This document shows positions 54,196 through 62,482 of a stretch of DNA of 64,000 bases, in pieces. The number at the start of each line of letters is the position of its first letter. The first letter of the stretch is position 1. The notes beneath the pieces were generated by a model. The model had not been told where the DNA came from, made no database searches, and was given only the letters and a program-made list of their open reading frames with translations. Both the position numbers and the translations under genes were made by a program. The stretch spans positions 62,001 through 126,000 of the forward strand of contig CAVPMU010000024.1 of NCBI GenBank assembly GCA_963706535.1, given 5' to 3'. The DNA comes from RPQJ01 sp963706535 (GTDB lineage Bacteria; Pseudomonadota; Gammaproteobacteria; Steroidobacterales; Steroidobacteraceae).

Positions 54196-54585
54196 CTATT
54201 CGCGCCAGGTCGGCCGCAGTACCAGTGGCGTGCGGCCGACCTTGCGACCGGCGAGCGACTTGAGCACCACTTGTCCGCGGCGGTCGACCTTGCACGGCAC
54301 GACGGCCACCCCGGGACGCAGCAGGTCCCTGATCGACCGGGCCGCCTCGCGGCGCTTGAACAACGTCGCCCCGCGCGGGTCGTTCAGGATCCACGTGTCG
54401 TCGGCGAGCACGTAGTACAGGGTGAAGCCCGGAACGAGCCCGCTCGCGAGCAGGTAGCGGACCGGATCGTCGAGGTCCTCGATCTCGCGGTCGAGCGCGC
54501 GTCGCTCGGCTGCAGTCAGCTCGGTTTCGTCCGCGGCGCCCTCCGCGCTCGATCGCTTGCCGGGGGTCTTGCGCTTCGCAGCCAT
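54196..54585 (-). CDS. Small hypothetical protein (129 aa)
   Basis: I do not recognise this family. The protein has a Lys/Ser/Glu-rich, probably disordered N-terminus (about 1-35) and a compact region with LVPGFTLYYVLADDTWILNDP and FKRREAARSIRDLL, with no membrane segment. GGAGGAA precedes ATG 54585 and the stop is 10 bp before the DUF488 start, so a three-gene minus-strand operon with DUF488 and the sulfatase is likely. Confidence 0.7.
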   Translation of the reverse strand: MAAKRKTPGKRSSAEGAADETELTAAERRALDREIEDLDDPVRYLLASGLVPGFTLYYVLADDTWILNDPRGATLFKRREAARSIRDLLRPGVAVVPCKVDRRGQVVLKSLAGRKVGRTPLVLRPTWRE

Positions 54586-54654
54586 GAGCGTTCCTCCGCC
54601 CGCGGAAACGGGGCTACCGCATGATAGAAGGTCATGCGGAGCCCCGCGACGGAA

Positions 54655-55137
54655 TTACGGCCGGGCCTTGCTGAACACGTAGTCCGTGTCCTTCTGCGGT
54701 AGGTGGCACGAGAAGCAGGCCGAAGCGGCGTTCGCACCGACCGCGCGCTCGGTCTTCGAGTCGCCGGCGAAGCCCTCGAACCCCCAGCCGCCGGTCTCTG
54801 GCCAGCGGGCGGCATCCTTGTGCATGACGCCCACCACCTTGCGTGGGCCCTCGACGATCGCCGCATCCGCCGCAGCAGTCGCGGCCAGCAGGTCGAACAC
54901 GATGATCGCACCGTCCGGGAAGCGGCCCGAACGATACCCCTCGAGCGCGAGCTCGTTGGCGTAGAGGTGGTGGATGCCGCCGAACGCGGCGTGCAGCGGG
55001 TGGCCTTCCTCGATGACCATGGACTTGACGTGTCGCCAGTCGCGGTAGCCTTCCGGATAGGGCACCGCGGGTGGATCGGCGGCCAGGGCGGGAAGGGCGG
55101 CGGCGGCCAGGGTGAGTGCGACGAGTCGCTTGCGCAT
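54655..55137 (-). CDS. Cytochrome P460-family protein
   Basis: A 160-residue exported haem protein: signal peptide (1-20, ending ALAA), then the P460 fold with HPLHAAFGGIHHLYAN, RFPDGAIIVFDL and, at the C-terminus, haem motif C141-FS-C144-H145. The Lys that cross-links haem in true P460 lies in the region of GVMHKD, and a Lys is present there. P460 enzymes of nitrifiers oxidise hydroxylamine, but many homologues have other roles. It diverges from a MarR gene, and a TATAAT -10 sequence lies inside the MarR palindrome, so it is probably repressed by it. Confidence 0.85.
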   Translation of the reverse strand: MRKRLVALTLAAAALPALAADPPAVPYPEGYRDWRHVKSMVIEEGHPLHAAFGGIHHLYANELALEGYRSGRFPDGAIIVFDLLAATAAADAAIVEGPRKVVGVMHKDAARWPETGGWGFEGFAGDSKTERAVGANAASACFSCHLPQKDTDYVFSKARP

Positions 55138-55160
55138 GTCGGGGATCTCCCGTGGAATGG

Positions 55161-55166
55161 ATTATA
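55161..55166 (-). promoter_or_regulatory. Probable -10 element of the cytochrome P460 promoter
   Basis: The minus strand reads TATAAT at this position, 24 bp before the P460 start codon, and it partly overlaps the palindrome at 55164-55184. The -35 region matches poorly, as at activator- or repressor-controlled promoters. Confidence 0.45.
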
Positions 55167-55184
55167 GTTTCGCTACGAAACTAT
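55164..55184. promoter_or_regulatory. MarR-type operator 1
   Basis: A perfect 9-bp inverted repeat, ATAGTTTCG and CGAAACTAT, around CTA, between the divergent P460 and marR genes. It overlaps the P460 -10 element. The core TTTCG-nnn-CGAAA recurs at 55227-55239, supporting a shared regulator. Confidence 0.75.
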
Positions 55185-55226
55185 GGTGCAGACCTTACTG
55201 GACCGGCGACCGGGCCGTCAATATAC

Positions 55227-55239
55227 TTTCGTTGCGAAA
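55227..55239. promoter_or_regulatory. MarR-type operator 2
   Basis: TTTCG-TTG-CGAAA repeats the core of operator 1, 63 bp away and 19 bp before the marR start. It sits directly after TATACT (55222-55227), a possible -10, so binding would block marR itself. Confidence 0.65.
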
Positions 55240-55257
55240 CCACCAGGAGCCCCGTGC

Positions 55258-55836
55258 GTGGCCAACGAACGCCTGTTCACCCTGCTCGAACGCATCGGCA
55301 ACCTCACGCAGGCGAGCCTGCGCGCCGCGGGCCGGGCGCACGGCCTGCAACCCGTGCCGCTGCTGGCCCTCTCCTACCTCGCCAAGGCCAACCGCTACAG
55401 CGACACGCCCGCCGCCGTGGCCGAGTACCTGGGACTCTCGCGCGCCGCCACGTCGCAGACGCTGGCCTTGCTCGAAGAACGCGGGCTGGTCGAGCGCTCG
55501 CAGGACACGGCGGACCGGCGCGTCCGGCACCTCGCGCTCACGGCCGCGGGACGCTCGATCGTATCGACCGCGCTGCCGCCGCCCGAATGGAAATCGCTGC
55601 TCGGCAGCCGCGGCAGCCCCGCCGGCCGCCTCGAGGTCGAGTTCGAGGAACTGCTGCGCTCGCTGCAGCGCGCCGGCGGCGGGGCCACGTTCGGCGTCTG
55701 CCGCACCTGCCGCCACTTCCTCGCCGAACCGGGCGGCCGCTACCGCTGCGGGCTCACGCAGGAGCCACTCGCCGCCGCGCAGACCAGCAAGATCTGCCGC
55801 GAGCACGCACCGGTCGCGGCGCGCGCCTGCCCCTAG
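55258..55836 (+). CDS. MarR-family regulator with a C-terminal cysteine cluster
   Basis: A 192-residue winged-helix regulator. The DNA-binding core includes YSDTPAAVAEYLGLSRAATSQTLALLEERGLVER and the wing DTADRRVRHLALT. After residue about 145 it carries an added cysteine-rich tail, CRTCRHF, YRCGLT and ICREH, which looks like a zinc or redox-sensing knuckle. GTG 55258 has AGGAG eight bases upstream. Two TTTCG-nnn-CGAAA palindromes lie between it and the divergent P460 gene, so it probably controls both. Confidence 0.85.
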   Translation: MANERLFTLLERIGNLTQASLRAAGRAHGLQPVPLLALSYLAKANRYSDTPAAVAEYLGLSRAATSQTLALLEERGLVERSQDTADRRVRHLALTAAGRSIVSTALPPPEWKSLLGSRGSPAGRLEVEFEELLRSLQRAGGGATFGVCRTCRHFLAEPGGRYRCGLTQEPLAAAQTSKICREHAPVAARACP

Positions 55837-56423
55837 TCTCGCCGCTCCCGCAGCACCCACCACAGTCCGCGCACGTCCATTCGCCACTCGCGCAGCACGG
55901 CGAGGAGCGCCAGTTCCTCGAGGCTGCTCACGATGCTCGCGCCCACCGCGACGTACAGCATCCAGGGGTGGAAACCGAACAGGAACAGCACGCCGATGAA
56001 GAGGCCGAACAGGTTGGCGGTCACCTTGGACGCATAGGTGTGGAAGCTCGACAGCCGGCCGTAGCGCGCGAACGAGAGCAGGTTCTCGAGCACCCACAGC
56101 CCCACCGCGAGTCCGCACAGGACCGCGTGGCCGTTGATCACCTCCGGGTGCAGCGCCCAGGTGCCGTAGACGGACGCGAACAGCAGCGAGGTGTCGGCCA
56201 CCGAGTCGAGGAACGCGCCGAGCCGCGACTCGAGGTGGAAGACCCTGGCGATCAACCCGTCGGCGATGTCGGTGAGCAGCGCCGGGATCAGCACCCAGGT
56301 GAAGGCCGTCTCGCGGCCGAGGGCGGCCAGCACGACCAGCGCCGGCACGCAGAGCAGCCGCACCAGGCTCAGCAGGTTCGGCAGGTTGCGAACCACGCCG
56401 CCCTTGCGGTCCGCCGCGTTCAT
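55833..56423 (-). CDS. CDP-alcohol phosphatidyltransferase-family membrane protein
   Basis: A 196-residue inner-membrane enzyme with about six helices. The complete catalytic signature is present: D52-x2-D55-G56-x2-A59-R60-x8-G69-x3-D73-x3-D77. Family members swap CMP in a CDP-alcohol for another alcohol to make phospholipids such as phosphatidylglycerol phosphate, but this short form could use another acceptor. ATG 56423 overlaps the stop of the carboxyltransferase gene as ATGA, so the two are co-expressed. Confidence 0.88.
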   Translation of the reverse strand: MNAADRKGGVVRNLPNLLSLVRLLCVPALVVLAALGRETAFTWVLIPALLTDIADGLIARVFHLESRLGAFLDSVADTSLLFASVYGTWALHPEVINGHAVLCGLAVGLWVLENLLSFARYGRLSSFHTYASKVTANLFGLFIGVLFLFGFHPWMLYVAVGASIVSSLEELALLAVLREWRMDVRGLWWVLRERRD

Positions 56424-57976
56424 GGCCGGAAATGGAATCCTGCCGTCCGGATTTGCGGCGCCGCCGTCGCAAGGTTCGCGAACTCGCACAACCAGCGCCG
56501 CGTGCCCGACGGCGCGATGATCTCCTCGACGTAGAAACGCTCGGCCGAGCGGAACGGCGAACGCAGGCGCTCGAGGCGCTCGCGGATCTCGCGCTTGGCC
56601 GCCTCGGGGTCCGGAGAGCCCTCGATCTGCGCCTTGAAAGCAGCCTCGATACCGCCCTCGGCCGGTAGCGATCCCCAGTCGCCGCTCGGCCACGCGAGCC
56701 GGTAACGGAAACGCGTGTGGTCCATCATCCCCGCGCCCGCCACGCCGAACGCGCGGCGCAGGATCACGGCGCACCAGGGCACGGTGGACTGGAAGATCGT
56801 GGCAATCGCGCGCGTGCCGTCGCGGATCGTGCCGGCCTTCTCGGCCTGCGAGCCGATCGTGAAACCGCCGACGTCCACGAAGTGCACGATCGGCAGGCGG
56901 AACGTCTCCGCGAGTTCGACGTGGCGCGCAATCTTGCGCGAGGCCGCGGCGGTCCAGGTGCCGCCCATCTGGCCGGGATCGCTCGCGATCACCGCGACCG
57001 CCGCGCCGTCGAGCCGCGCCAGCGCGGTGACGGCCGAGCGTCCCCAGGCGCGGCCGATCTCGAACAGGCTGCCGCGATCGAGCAGGGCCTCGAGGATCGG
57101 GCGGACCTCGTAGGGCCAGCGGCGATCGCGCGGGATGGCCGAATCGAGCCAGGGCTCGACGCGATCGGCGGGATCGTCGCAAGCGGCGCGCGTGGGCGGC
57201 ACGCCGGCCCGCGACGGCAGGTACGAGAGAAAGCGTCGCGTGCGGGCAAAAGCATCCGCCTCGCTGTCCACCACGTCGTCGATGCTGCCGCTCGAGGCAT
57301 GCAGGTCGGCGCCACCGAGCTGGTCGGCCGTCACCTTCTCGCCGGCCGCCGCCACCACGGGCGGGCCCGCGGTGAACATCTGGCCCAGTCCCCGCACCAT
57401 CACCGAATAGTGGCTCGCGACCAGGCGGGCGGCGCCGAGGCCGGCGACGGCCCCGAGCCCCAGCGAGACGACCGGCACTGCACCGAGGTTCGCCACCACC
57501 TGGTCGAAGCCCGGCACGTAAGGCACGTAGGTGGCGCCGAGGCGCTCGATCTCGGCGACCGAGCCGCCGCCGCCCGTACCGTCGAGCAGCCGGACCAGCG
57601 GCAGGCCGTATTCCGCCGCCATGATCTCGGCCTGCGCATTCTTCTCGTGGTGGTAGGTCTCGGAGGAGCCGCCGCGGATCGTGAAGTCGTCCGCGCTCAC
57701 TACCACGGTACGGCCGTCGATCTCGCCCCGCCCGGTGAGGCAACTCGAGGCGCGGAAGCCGGTCAGCTGCCCGTTCGCGTCGTACTGGCCCTCGCCCGCG
57801 AGACTGCCCCATTCGCGGAACGAGCCGTCGTCGAGCAACGCGGCGATGCGCTCGCGCACGGTGAGCTTGCCGCGGGAGCGCTGCCGCTCGACCCGCTCCC
57901 GGCCGCCCATCTCCGCCGCGAGCCGCTGGCGCCGATGGATTTCGTCGATTTCGTCCTGCCAGCCCGATCCGCCCAT
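56420..57976 (-). CDS. Acyl-CoA carboxylase carboxyltransferase (beta) subunit
   Basis: A 518-residue biotin-dependent carboxyltransferase (propionyl-/methylcrotonyl-CoA carboxylase type) with two crotonase-like halves. Features are RGKLTVRERIAALLDDGSF, the acyl-CoA oxyanion block near LDGTGGGG, and the C-terminal half with VDVGGFTIGSQAEKAG, the second oxyanion site. No biotin carboxylase or carrier gene is in the window, so the partners are elsewhere. The gene is translationally coupled to the CDP-alcohol phosphatidyltransferase. The acyl-CoA substrate is not determinable. Confidence 0.87.
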   Translation of the reverse strand: MGGSGWQDEIDEIHRRQRLAAEMGGRERVERQRSRGKLTVRERIAALLDDGSFREWGSLAGEGQYDANGQLTGFRASSCLTGRGEIDGRTVVVSADDFTIRGGSSETYHHEKNAQAEIMAAEYGLPLVRLLDGTGGGGSVAEIERLGATYVPYVPGFDQVVANLGAVPVVSLGLGAVAGLGAARLVASHYSVMVRGLGQMFTAGPPVVAAAGEKVTADQLGGADLHASSGSIDDVVDSEADAFARTRRFLSYLPSRAGVPPTRAACDDPADRVEPWLDSAIPRDRRWPYEVRPILEALLDRGSLFEIGRAWGRSAVTALARLDGAAVAVIASDPGQMGGTWTAAASRKIARHVELAETFRLPIVHFVDVGGFTIGSQAEKAGTIRDGTRAIATIFQSTVPWCAVILRRAFGVAGAGMMDHTRFRYRLAWPSGDWGSLPAEGGIEAAFKAQIEGSPDPEAAKREIRERLERLRSPFRSAERFYVEEIIAPSGTRRWLCEFANLATAAPQIRTAGFHFRP

Positions 57977-58049
57977 GACCGCCTCCCGTGGAGCGGTGGG
58001 CAGAATTGCACATTTCGCGGCCGCTCGCGCGTGTCGCCGATGACGGCGA

Positions 58050-59339
58050 TCACCTCGCGAAATCTGCGGCCAGTCCGATCACGTAGACGCGACTTCCGTC
58101 GAATCGACCGTACAGTGGTTCGATGCCCGGCAGCGGCAGCGGGTGCCCGGTCTGTGCAACCCGAACCGCGCCCTGCTGGATGACCGAGAGCGCGAGCCGC
58201 AGGACCAGTTCGCTGCTCACCCGGCAGTCGACACCTGCCGCGAGGCGCAACTGTTCCGCGATCGGGAAGTAGGCCGGCATCGTGCCGTCGGCGGACGGAT
58301 CACTGTCATAGGCGATGCCGGCACCCAGAGTCCAGCGCGGGTCCAGCGGCTGTCGCAGTCCGACCGCAACGTGCCAGGTGTCCTCGAGGCCGCGGGGGAA
58401 CATGCGTCCCCTGTTGTCGCCCAGCACCATTTGCGCCCGCCCGAACGACGACCAGTCCTGCCAACCGACGCTGGCCGCGAGCACGGCGTCCTGCGAGGTC
58501 TGTCGAGTCACGCTGAGCACGGCCTGCTGCGGCACCGTGACATCGAGTCCGACCGGGCCGGATTCCTGCAGGATTGCAGACAGCACGGGATGCAGGTTGC
58601 GCGCCCGCACCTCGCTGTCCACGGAATGCCACACGCTCGATGTCCACGCGGCGCCGAGCCGGGTCCCGGAATCGATGGCGTAGGCCAGACCGAGGGTCGC
58701 CGCGGGCGCCCAGGACTCCCCGGTGATGCGCAGGCGCCCGTCGTCGAGGCCCGCCGGCGGTCCGTAGTACGTCGCCTCATTGCCGACGGCCAGCGCTGCA
58801 TCCAGCTCGGCACGCTGCGCCGCGACCGTCACCCCGATGTCCAGGCGATCAGTGAAGCGGTAGGCAACGGCCGCCGCCACGTTGACCGTGCGCAGGTCCG
58901 CATCCTCGATGATTCGACGCCCGACCCACTCCTCGCCAAAGTCGAACCCGAGGCCGAGGTAGCCGTAGATGCCTACCCCCACGGACACGCGTTCCCCACC
59001 CCGGACGGCGAACAGCGAGCCTGTGGCGAGGGCATCGGCACGATTGTCGGCCGTGCCGCGCGTGCCGTCGTCGCCCACGAACTTCGCATCGAGCGACAAC
59101 GGCAGCACGGCGGCAAGGTAGTGACTTCCCGACAGCGCGGCGATGCCTGCCGGATTCGCTGCCAGTGTCGAGGCGTCGGCCGCCAGCGCAGCACGGCCGG
59201 CGGAAGCCATCGCCATGTCCGCGCCGCCGGACTCGGTAAGCCAGACGCCCGCACCGAGGGCGGGTGTCGCGAACAGAAACGCAATCCAGGGCAATGCGAC
59301 CCCAGCCTGCCGCGGCAGAGCCGGCATGGGCTTTCTCAT
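58050..59339 (-). CDS. FadL/OmpP1/TodX-family outer-membrane transporter
   Basis: A 429-residue outer-membrane barrel that lets long-chain fatty acids or other hydrophobic compounds diffuse in. A signal peptide (about 1-30, ending ALGA) is followed by the FadL N-terminal hatch: WLTESGGADMAMASAGRAALAADASTLAANPAGIAAL, with the family NPA motif. The C-terminus ends in the aromatic/hydrophobic VIGLAADFAR. ATG 59339 is chosen over an upstream TTG because the signal peptide then has normal length. It diverges from an AraC regulator gene. Confidence 0.87.
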   Translation of the reverse strand: MRKPMPALPRQAGVALPWIAFLFATPALGAGVWLTESGGADMAMASAGRAALAADASTLAANPAGIAALSGSHYLAAVLPLSLDAKFVGDDGTRGTADNRADALATGSLFAVRGGERVSVGVGIYGYLGLGFDFGEEWVGRRIIEDADLRTVNVAAAVAYRFTDRLDIGVTVAAQRAELDAALAVGNEATYYGPPAGLDDGRLRITGESWAPAATLGLAYAIDSGTRLGAAWTSSVWHSVDSEVRARNLHPVLSAILQESGPVGLDVTVPQQAVLSVTRQTSQDAVLAASVGWQDWSSFGRAQMVLGDNRGRMFPRGLEDTWHVAVGLRQPLDPRWTLGAGIAYDSDPSADGTMPAYFPIAEQLRLAAGVDCRVSSELVLRLALSVIQQGAVRVAQTGHPLPLPGIEPLYGRFDGSRVYVIGLAADFAR

Positions 59340-59458
59340 GGCGATGATGCTTCCATCAGTGGATTCCGGCAGACAGCTTAGTCCCACCGGGTCCCGCCGG
59401 CTTGCGCCGGCATCACGCGCCTTTTTCGTTTTCTTTCATTATGCTGCGACCGATCGCC

Positions 59459-60322
59459 ATGGCCATCCGATCCACCACCCGCGACATCGCCCACCGGATC
59501 CTCGGCCAGCCGGAAATCGCCTGTCGCATCGCCGCGAATCCGCCTTTCGTGATCGAGCGGCACCGGGCGATGCTCGACGTCGCCGCGATTCCTCCGTTGC
59601 CGGCACCCGTGCTGATCGTGCACACGGGCGGCAAGCGGTTCTGGTACCGCGAGGGCGCGGCGGGCGCAGAGCGCTCGTCACTGCCGGGCCTCGTGACGAT
59701 GGTGCCGGCGGGCATCCGCGCGGAAATGGTGTTGCGCGGCATCGGCGAGGGAATGCTGGTCTATTTCGACGATGACCGGCGCACGCCACGATGGCTCGCG
59801 ACGAGTCGTGCCCGCTCACCGGTCACGTTCGTGGACAACGTGATCGTGACGCTGGCGCAGCAGATGACGCTCGCCGCGTCCGCGCCGCGCCGTGACGAAG
59901 CCTATCTCGGCACCCTCGGCAGCGCCCTGCTCGCGCAACTGCGGCACGTGCTCGAAAATCCCGGGGAACGCACCGCGCTGCGCGGCTCGCGCAGCGGGCT
60001 GCTGCTGGCACACGTCGCGGCGCAGCACATCCTCGGGCACCTGGCGGATCCGCTCACCGTCCGGGCCGTGGCTCGCCAGGCCGGTGTCGGCGTCACGCAC
60101 TTCTCCCTGACCTTTCGCCAGGTGACAGGCATGACTCCCCACCGCTACATCCGGCGCGCCCGAATCGAGCGCGCCTGCGAACTGCTGCGCATGACCTCGC
60201 TCGCCGTCGGTGAAGTCGCCGGTGCGGTCGGGTTCGCCGGGCAGAGTCACTTCTGCACGGCCTTCGGCCGGGAAATGGGCCTCACGCCCTCTGCATACCG
60301 GCGCAAATGCCGGAACACGTGA
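59459..60322 (+). CDS. AraC-family transcriptional regulator
   Basis: About 287 residues from ATG 59459 (another ATG lies at 59441); no good ribosome-binding site is seen for either. The N-terminal part is an effector-binding cupin-like domain (LIVHTGGKRFWYR). The C-terminal AraC DNA-binding domain has both helix-turn-helices: VRAVARQAGVGVTHFSLTFRQVTGMTPHRYI and VGEVAGAVGFAGQSHFCTAFGREMGLTPSAYRR. It is divergent from fadL-like, separated by 119 bp, and probably controls it in response to a lipid. Confidence 0.88.
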   Translation: MAIRSTTRDIAHRILGQPEIACRIAANPPFVIERHRAMLDVAAIPPLPAPVLIVHTGGKRFWYREGAAGAERSSLPGLVTMVPAGIRAEMVLRGIGEGMLVYFDDDRRTPRWLATSRARSPVTFVDNVIVTLAQQMTLAASAPRRDEAYLGTLGSALLAQLRHVLENPGERTALRGSRSGLLLAHVAAQHILGHLADPLTVRAVARQAGVGVTHFSLTFRQVTGMTPHRYIRRARIERACELLRMTSLAVGEVAGAVGFAGQSHFCTAFGREMGLTPSAYRRKCRNT

Positions 60323-60390
60323 CGCACGAGGCCGCCGCCACGTAACATGCGCGACCCTGCCCCCCGTCGACCCAACCGGAGCCCTACCGA

Positions 60391-61089
60391 ATGAAGAGAC
60401 TGCATGCGGGCGCACCGCTCGCCACGCTCACGACCCTGCTGCTCGGTGCCGCCGCCGCGCACGCCGCCGACCCCGCCCCCGCCCCGACCTCCGCCATGGA
60501 CGACGCGGCGAAGATGCACTATGCGCTCGGCTACCAGCTCGGCCGCGACCTCGCCGGCACCGAGAACCGGCCCGAGGCGCTGCTGAAGGGACTCGAGGAC
60601 GGCCGCAAGCAGGTCGTACCCGCGATCAGCCAGCCGGAGATGGAAGCGGCGCTCGCGGCGCTCGAGCAGCGCGTGAACGAGCAGCGTGCGAAGGACCAGG
60701 CGGCGGCCGCGCAGAAGGCGGCCGCGGACGGCGCGGCCTACCTCGCGGAGAACGGCAAGCGCGACGGCGTGAAGACCACCGCGAGCGGCCTGCAGTACCG
60801 CGTGATGGCCGAGGGCACCGGTCGCACCCCGACGGCCACCGACTCGGTCACCGTGCACTACCGTGGCAAGCTGATCGACGGCACCGAGTTCGACAGCTCC
60901 TACAAGCGCGGCGAGCCGGCCACCTTCCCGGTGAACGGCGTGATCGCCGGCTGGACCGAGGCGCTGCAGCTGATGAAGGAAGGCGGGAAACTGCAGCTCG
61001 CGATCCCGCCCGCGCTCGCCTACGGCGACCGTGGACCGCTGGCCGGGCAGGTCCTGCTGTTCGACGTCGAGCTGATCAGCGTCAAGTAA
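60391..61089 (+). CDS. FKBP-type peptidyl-prolyl cis-trans isomerase (Mip/FkpA type)
   Basis: A 232-residue exported PPIase. Signal peptide 1-26 (ending AHAA), an N-terminal helical dimerisation domain with YALGYQLGRDLAG, a long Ala/Gln-rich helix, and an FKBP domain from about 130 with VTVHYRGKLIDGTEFDSSYKRG and the end PPALAYGDRG and LLFDVELISV. It assists folding of periplasmic and outer-membrane proteins. GGAG lies before ATG 60391. Its end overlaps the convergent decarboxylase by 8 bp. Confidence 0.93.
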   Translation: MKRLHAGAPLATLTTLLLGAAAAHAADPAPAPTSAMDDAAKMHYALGYQLGRDLAGTENRPEALLKGLEDGRKQVVPAISQPEMEAALAALEQRVNEQRAKDQAAAAQKAAADGAAYLAENGKRDGVKTTASGLQYRVMAEGTGRTPTATDSVTVHYRGKLIDGTEFDSSYKRGEPATFPVNGVIAGWTEALQLMKEGGKLQLAIPPALAYGDRGPLAGQVLLFDVELISVK

Positions 61090-62473
61090 TCGCCTGTCGC
61101 GCAGCGCGGATCATCGCATCCGCGCTGCGTTCGACGTCCGCGTCGGTCGTGGCCCACGAGCACACGCTGATGCGCATCCCCGCCCGTCCCCGCCAGCTGG
61201 TGGCGCCTGCCCAGCAGGTGCCGTCCGCCTGGATCGCCTCGATCGCCCGGCGCGTCTGCTCCGGCGTGCCGAACGACACGACCAGCTGGTTCAGCACCAC
61301 CTCGTTCAGCACCTCGTAACCTTCGGCCGCGAGTCGCTCGGCGAAACGCCGGGCATGGCGGCAGGTACGGTCGAACATCCCGGCGAGCCCGCTGCGCCCC
61401 AGCGATCGCATGGCCGCCCACACCTCCACGCCACGCGCACGACGCGACAGCTCCGGCGTGTAGTCGGACGGACTGCGCTCGACCTCGTGCGTCGGCAGGT
61501 ACTCGGCGGTGATCGCCATCGCCGCCGGCAGCATGCCCGGCTCGCGCACGAAGGCGAGCCCCGAGTCGTAGGGCACGTTGAGCCACTTGTGCGCATCCGT
61601 CGCCCAGGAATCCGCGAGTTCCATGCCGACCGCGAGCGGCGCGAGCCGCGGCGAGGCCTTGGCCCACAGGCCGAAGGCGCCGTCGACGTGCACCCAGGCA
61701 CCGGCCGCGCGCGCCGCCGGGCAGATCTCGCCGAACGGATCGAAGGCGCCGGAGTTGATGTTGCCCGCCTGCAGGCAGACGATCGTGGGGCCCGAGATCG
61801 CCGGCAGCCGGTCTGCCCGCATGCGTCCCTGCGCATCGGTCGGCACGCGCACCACCCGACTTCGCCCGAGGCCGAGCAGTCCAAGCGACTTGAACAGCGT
61901 CGGGTGCGCCTCGTCGCCCACGATCACCGTGATGGGCGGCGCACCGAACAGGCCGTCCGCCTCTACGTTCCACCCCGCATCGGCGAGCACTCGATGGCGG
62001 GCCGCGGCGAGCGCCGTGAAATTTGCCATCGTCGCGCCCGTGACGAACGAGCCCTGCGTGGTGGGCGGCAGGTCGAGCACGTCCTTGAGCCAGTCGAGCG
62101 CGACCTCCTCGAGCCGCGTCACGCCCGGCGTGATCTTGCCGAGCGCCGCGTTCTGGTCCCACGCACCCGCGAGCCAGTTGGCCGCGAGCGTGGCGGGCAG
62201 CGCGCCGCCGATCACGAAGCCGAAGAAGCGCGGGCCGGCCATGGCCATGGTCGCAGGCGAGACCGTCTCGTCGAGCAGCGCGAGCACCCGGGCGGGATCG
62301 GTGGGACCGTCGGGCAGCGGCTCGTCGAGCGCGGCCAGCCCCACGATGGACGCGGCCGACGGCGCCACGGAGCGCTCCGCCAGCGATCCCAGGTAACGCG
62401 CTGCCCGGCGCGCGGCGTCCTCGAGCAAAGGCATTGACGGGGCGCGGCCCGCGCCCAGCGGTTCATCGGACAT
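61082..62473 (-). CDS. Pyridoxal-phosphate-dependent decarboxylase (group II)
   Basis: A 463-residue fold-type I decarboxylase of the aromatic-amino-acid/glutamate group. The PLP lysine is in ATDAHKWLNVPYDSG, near residue 298; other blocks are FFGFVIGGALPA, the SFVTGATMANFTAL region and WVHVDGAFGLWA. Members decarboxylate aromatic or acidic amino acids; a few act on other substrates, and the exact one is not clear. GAGGAAA precedes ATG 62473. It lies 9 bp after the cysteine-synthase-like gene and is probably co-transcribed. Confidence 0.9.
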   Translation of the reverse strand: MSDEPLGAGRAPSMPLLEDAARRAARYLGSLAERSVAPSAASIVGLAALDEPLPDGPTDPARVLALLDETVSPATMAMAGPRFFGFVIGGALPATLAANWLAGAWDQNAALGKITPGVTRLEEVALDWLKDVLDLPPTTQGSFVTGATMANFTALAAARHRVLADAGWNVEADGLFGAPPITVIVGDEAHPTLFKSLGLLGLGRSRVVRVPTDAQGRMRADRLPAISGPTIVCLQAGNINSGAFDPFGEICPAARAAGAWVHVDGAFGLWAKASPRLAPLAVGMELADSWATDAHKWLNVPYDSGLAFVREPGMLPAAMAITAEYLPTHEVERSPSDYTPELSRRARGVEVWAAMRSLGRSGLAGMFDRTCRHARRFAERLAAEGYEVLNEVVLNQLVVSFGTPEQTRRAIEAIQADGTCWAGATSWRGRAGMRISVCSWATTDADVERSADAMIRAARQAIT

Positions 62474-62482
62474 CGTCTTTCC

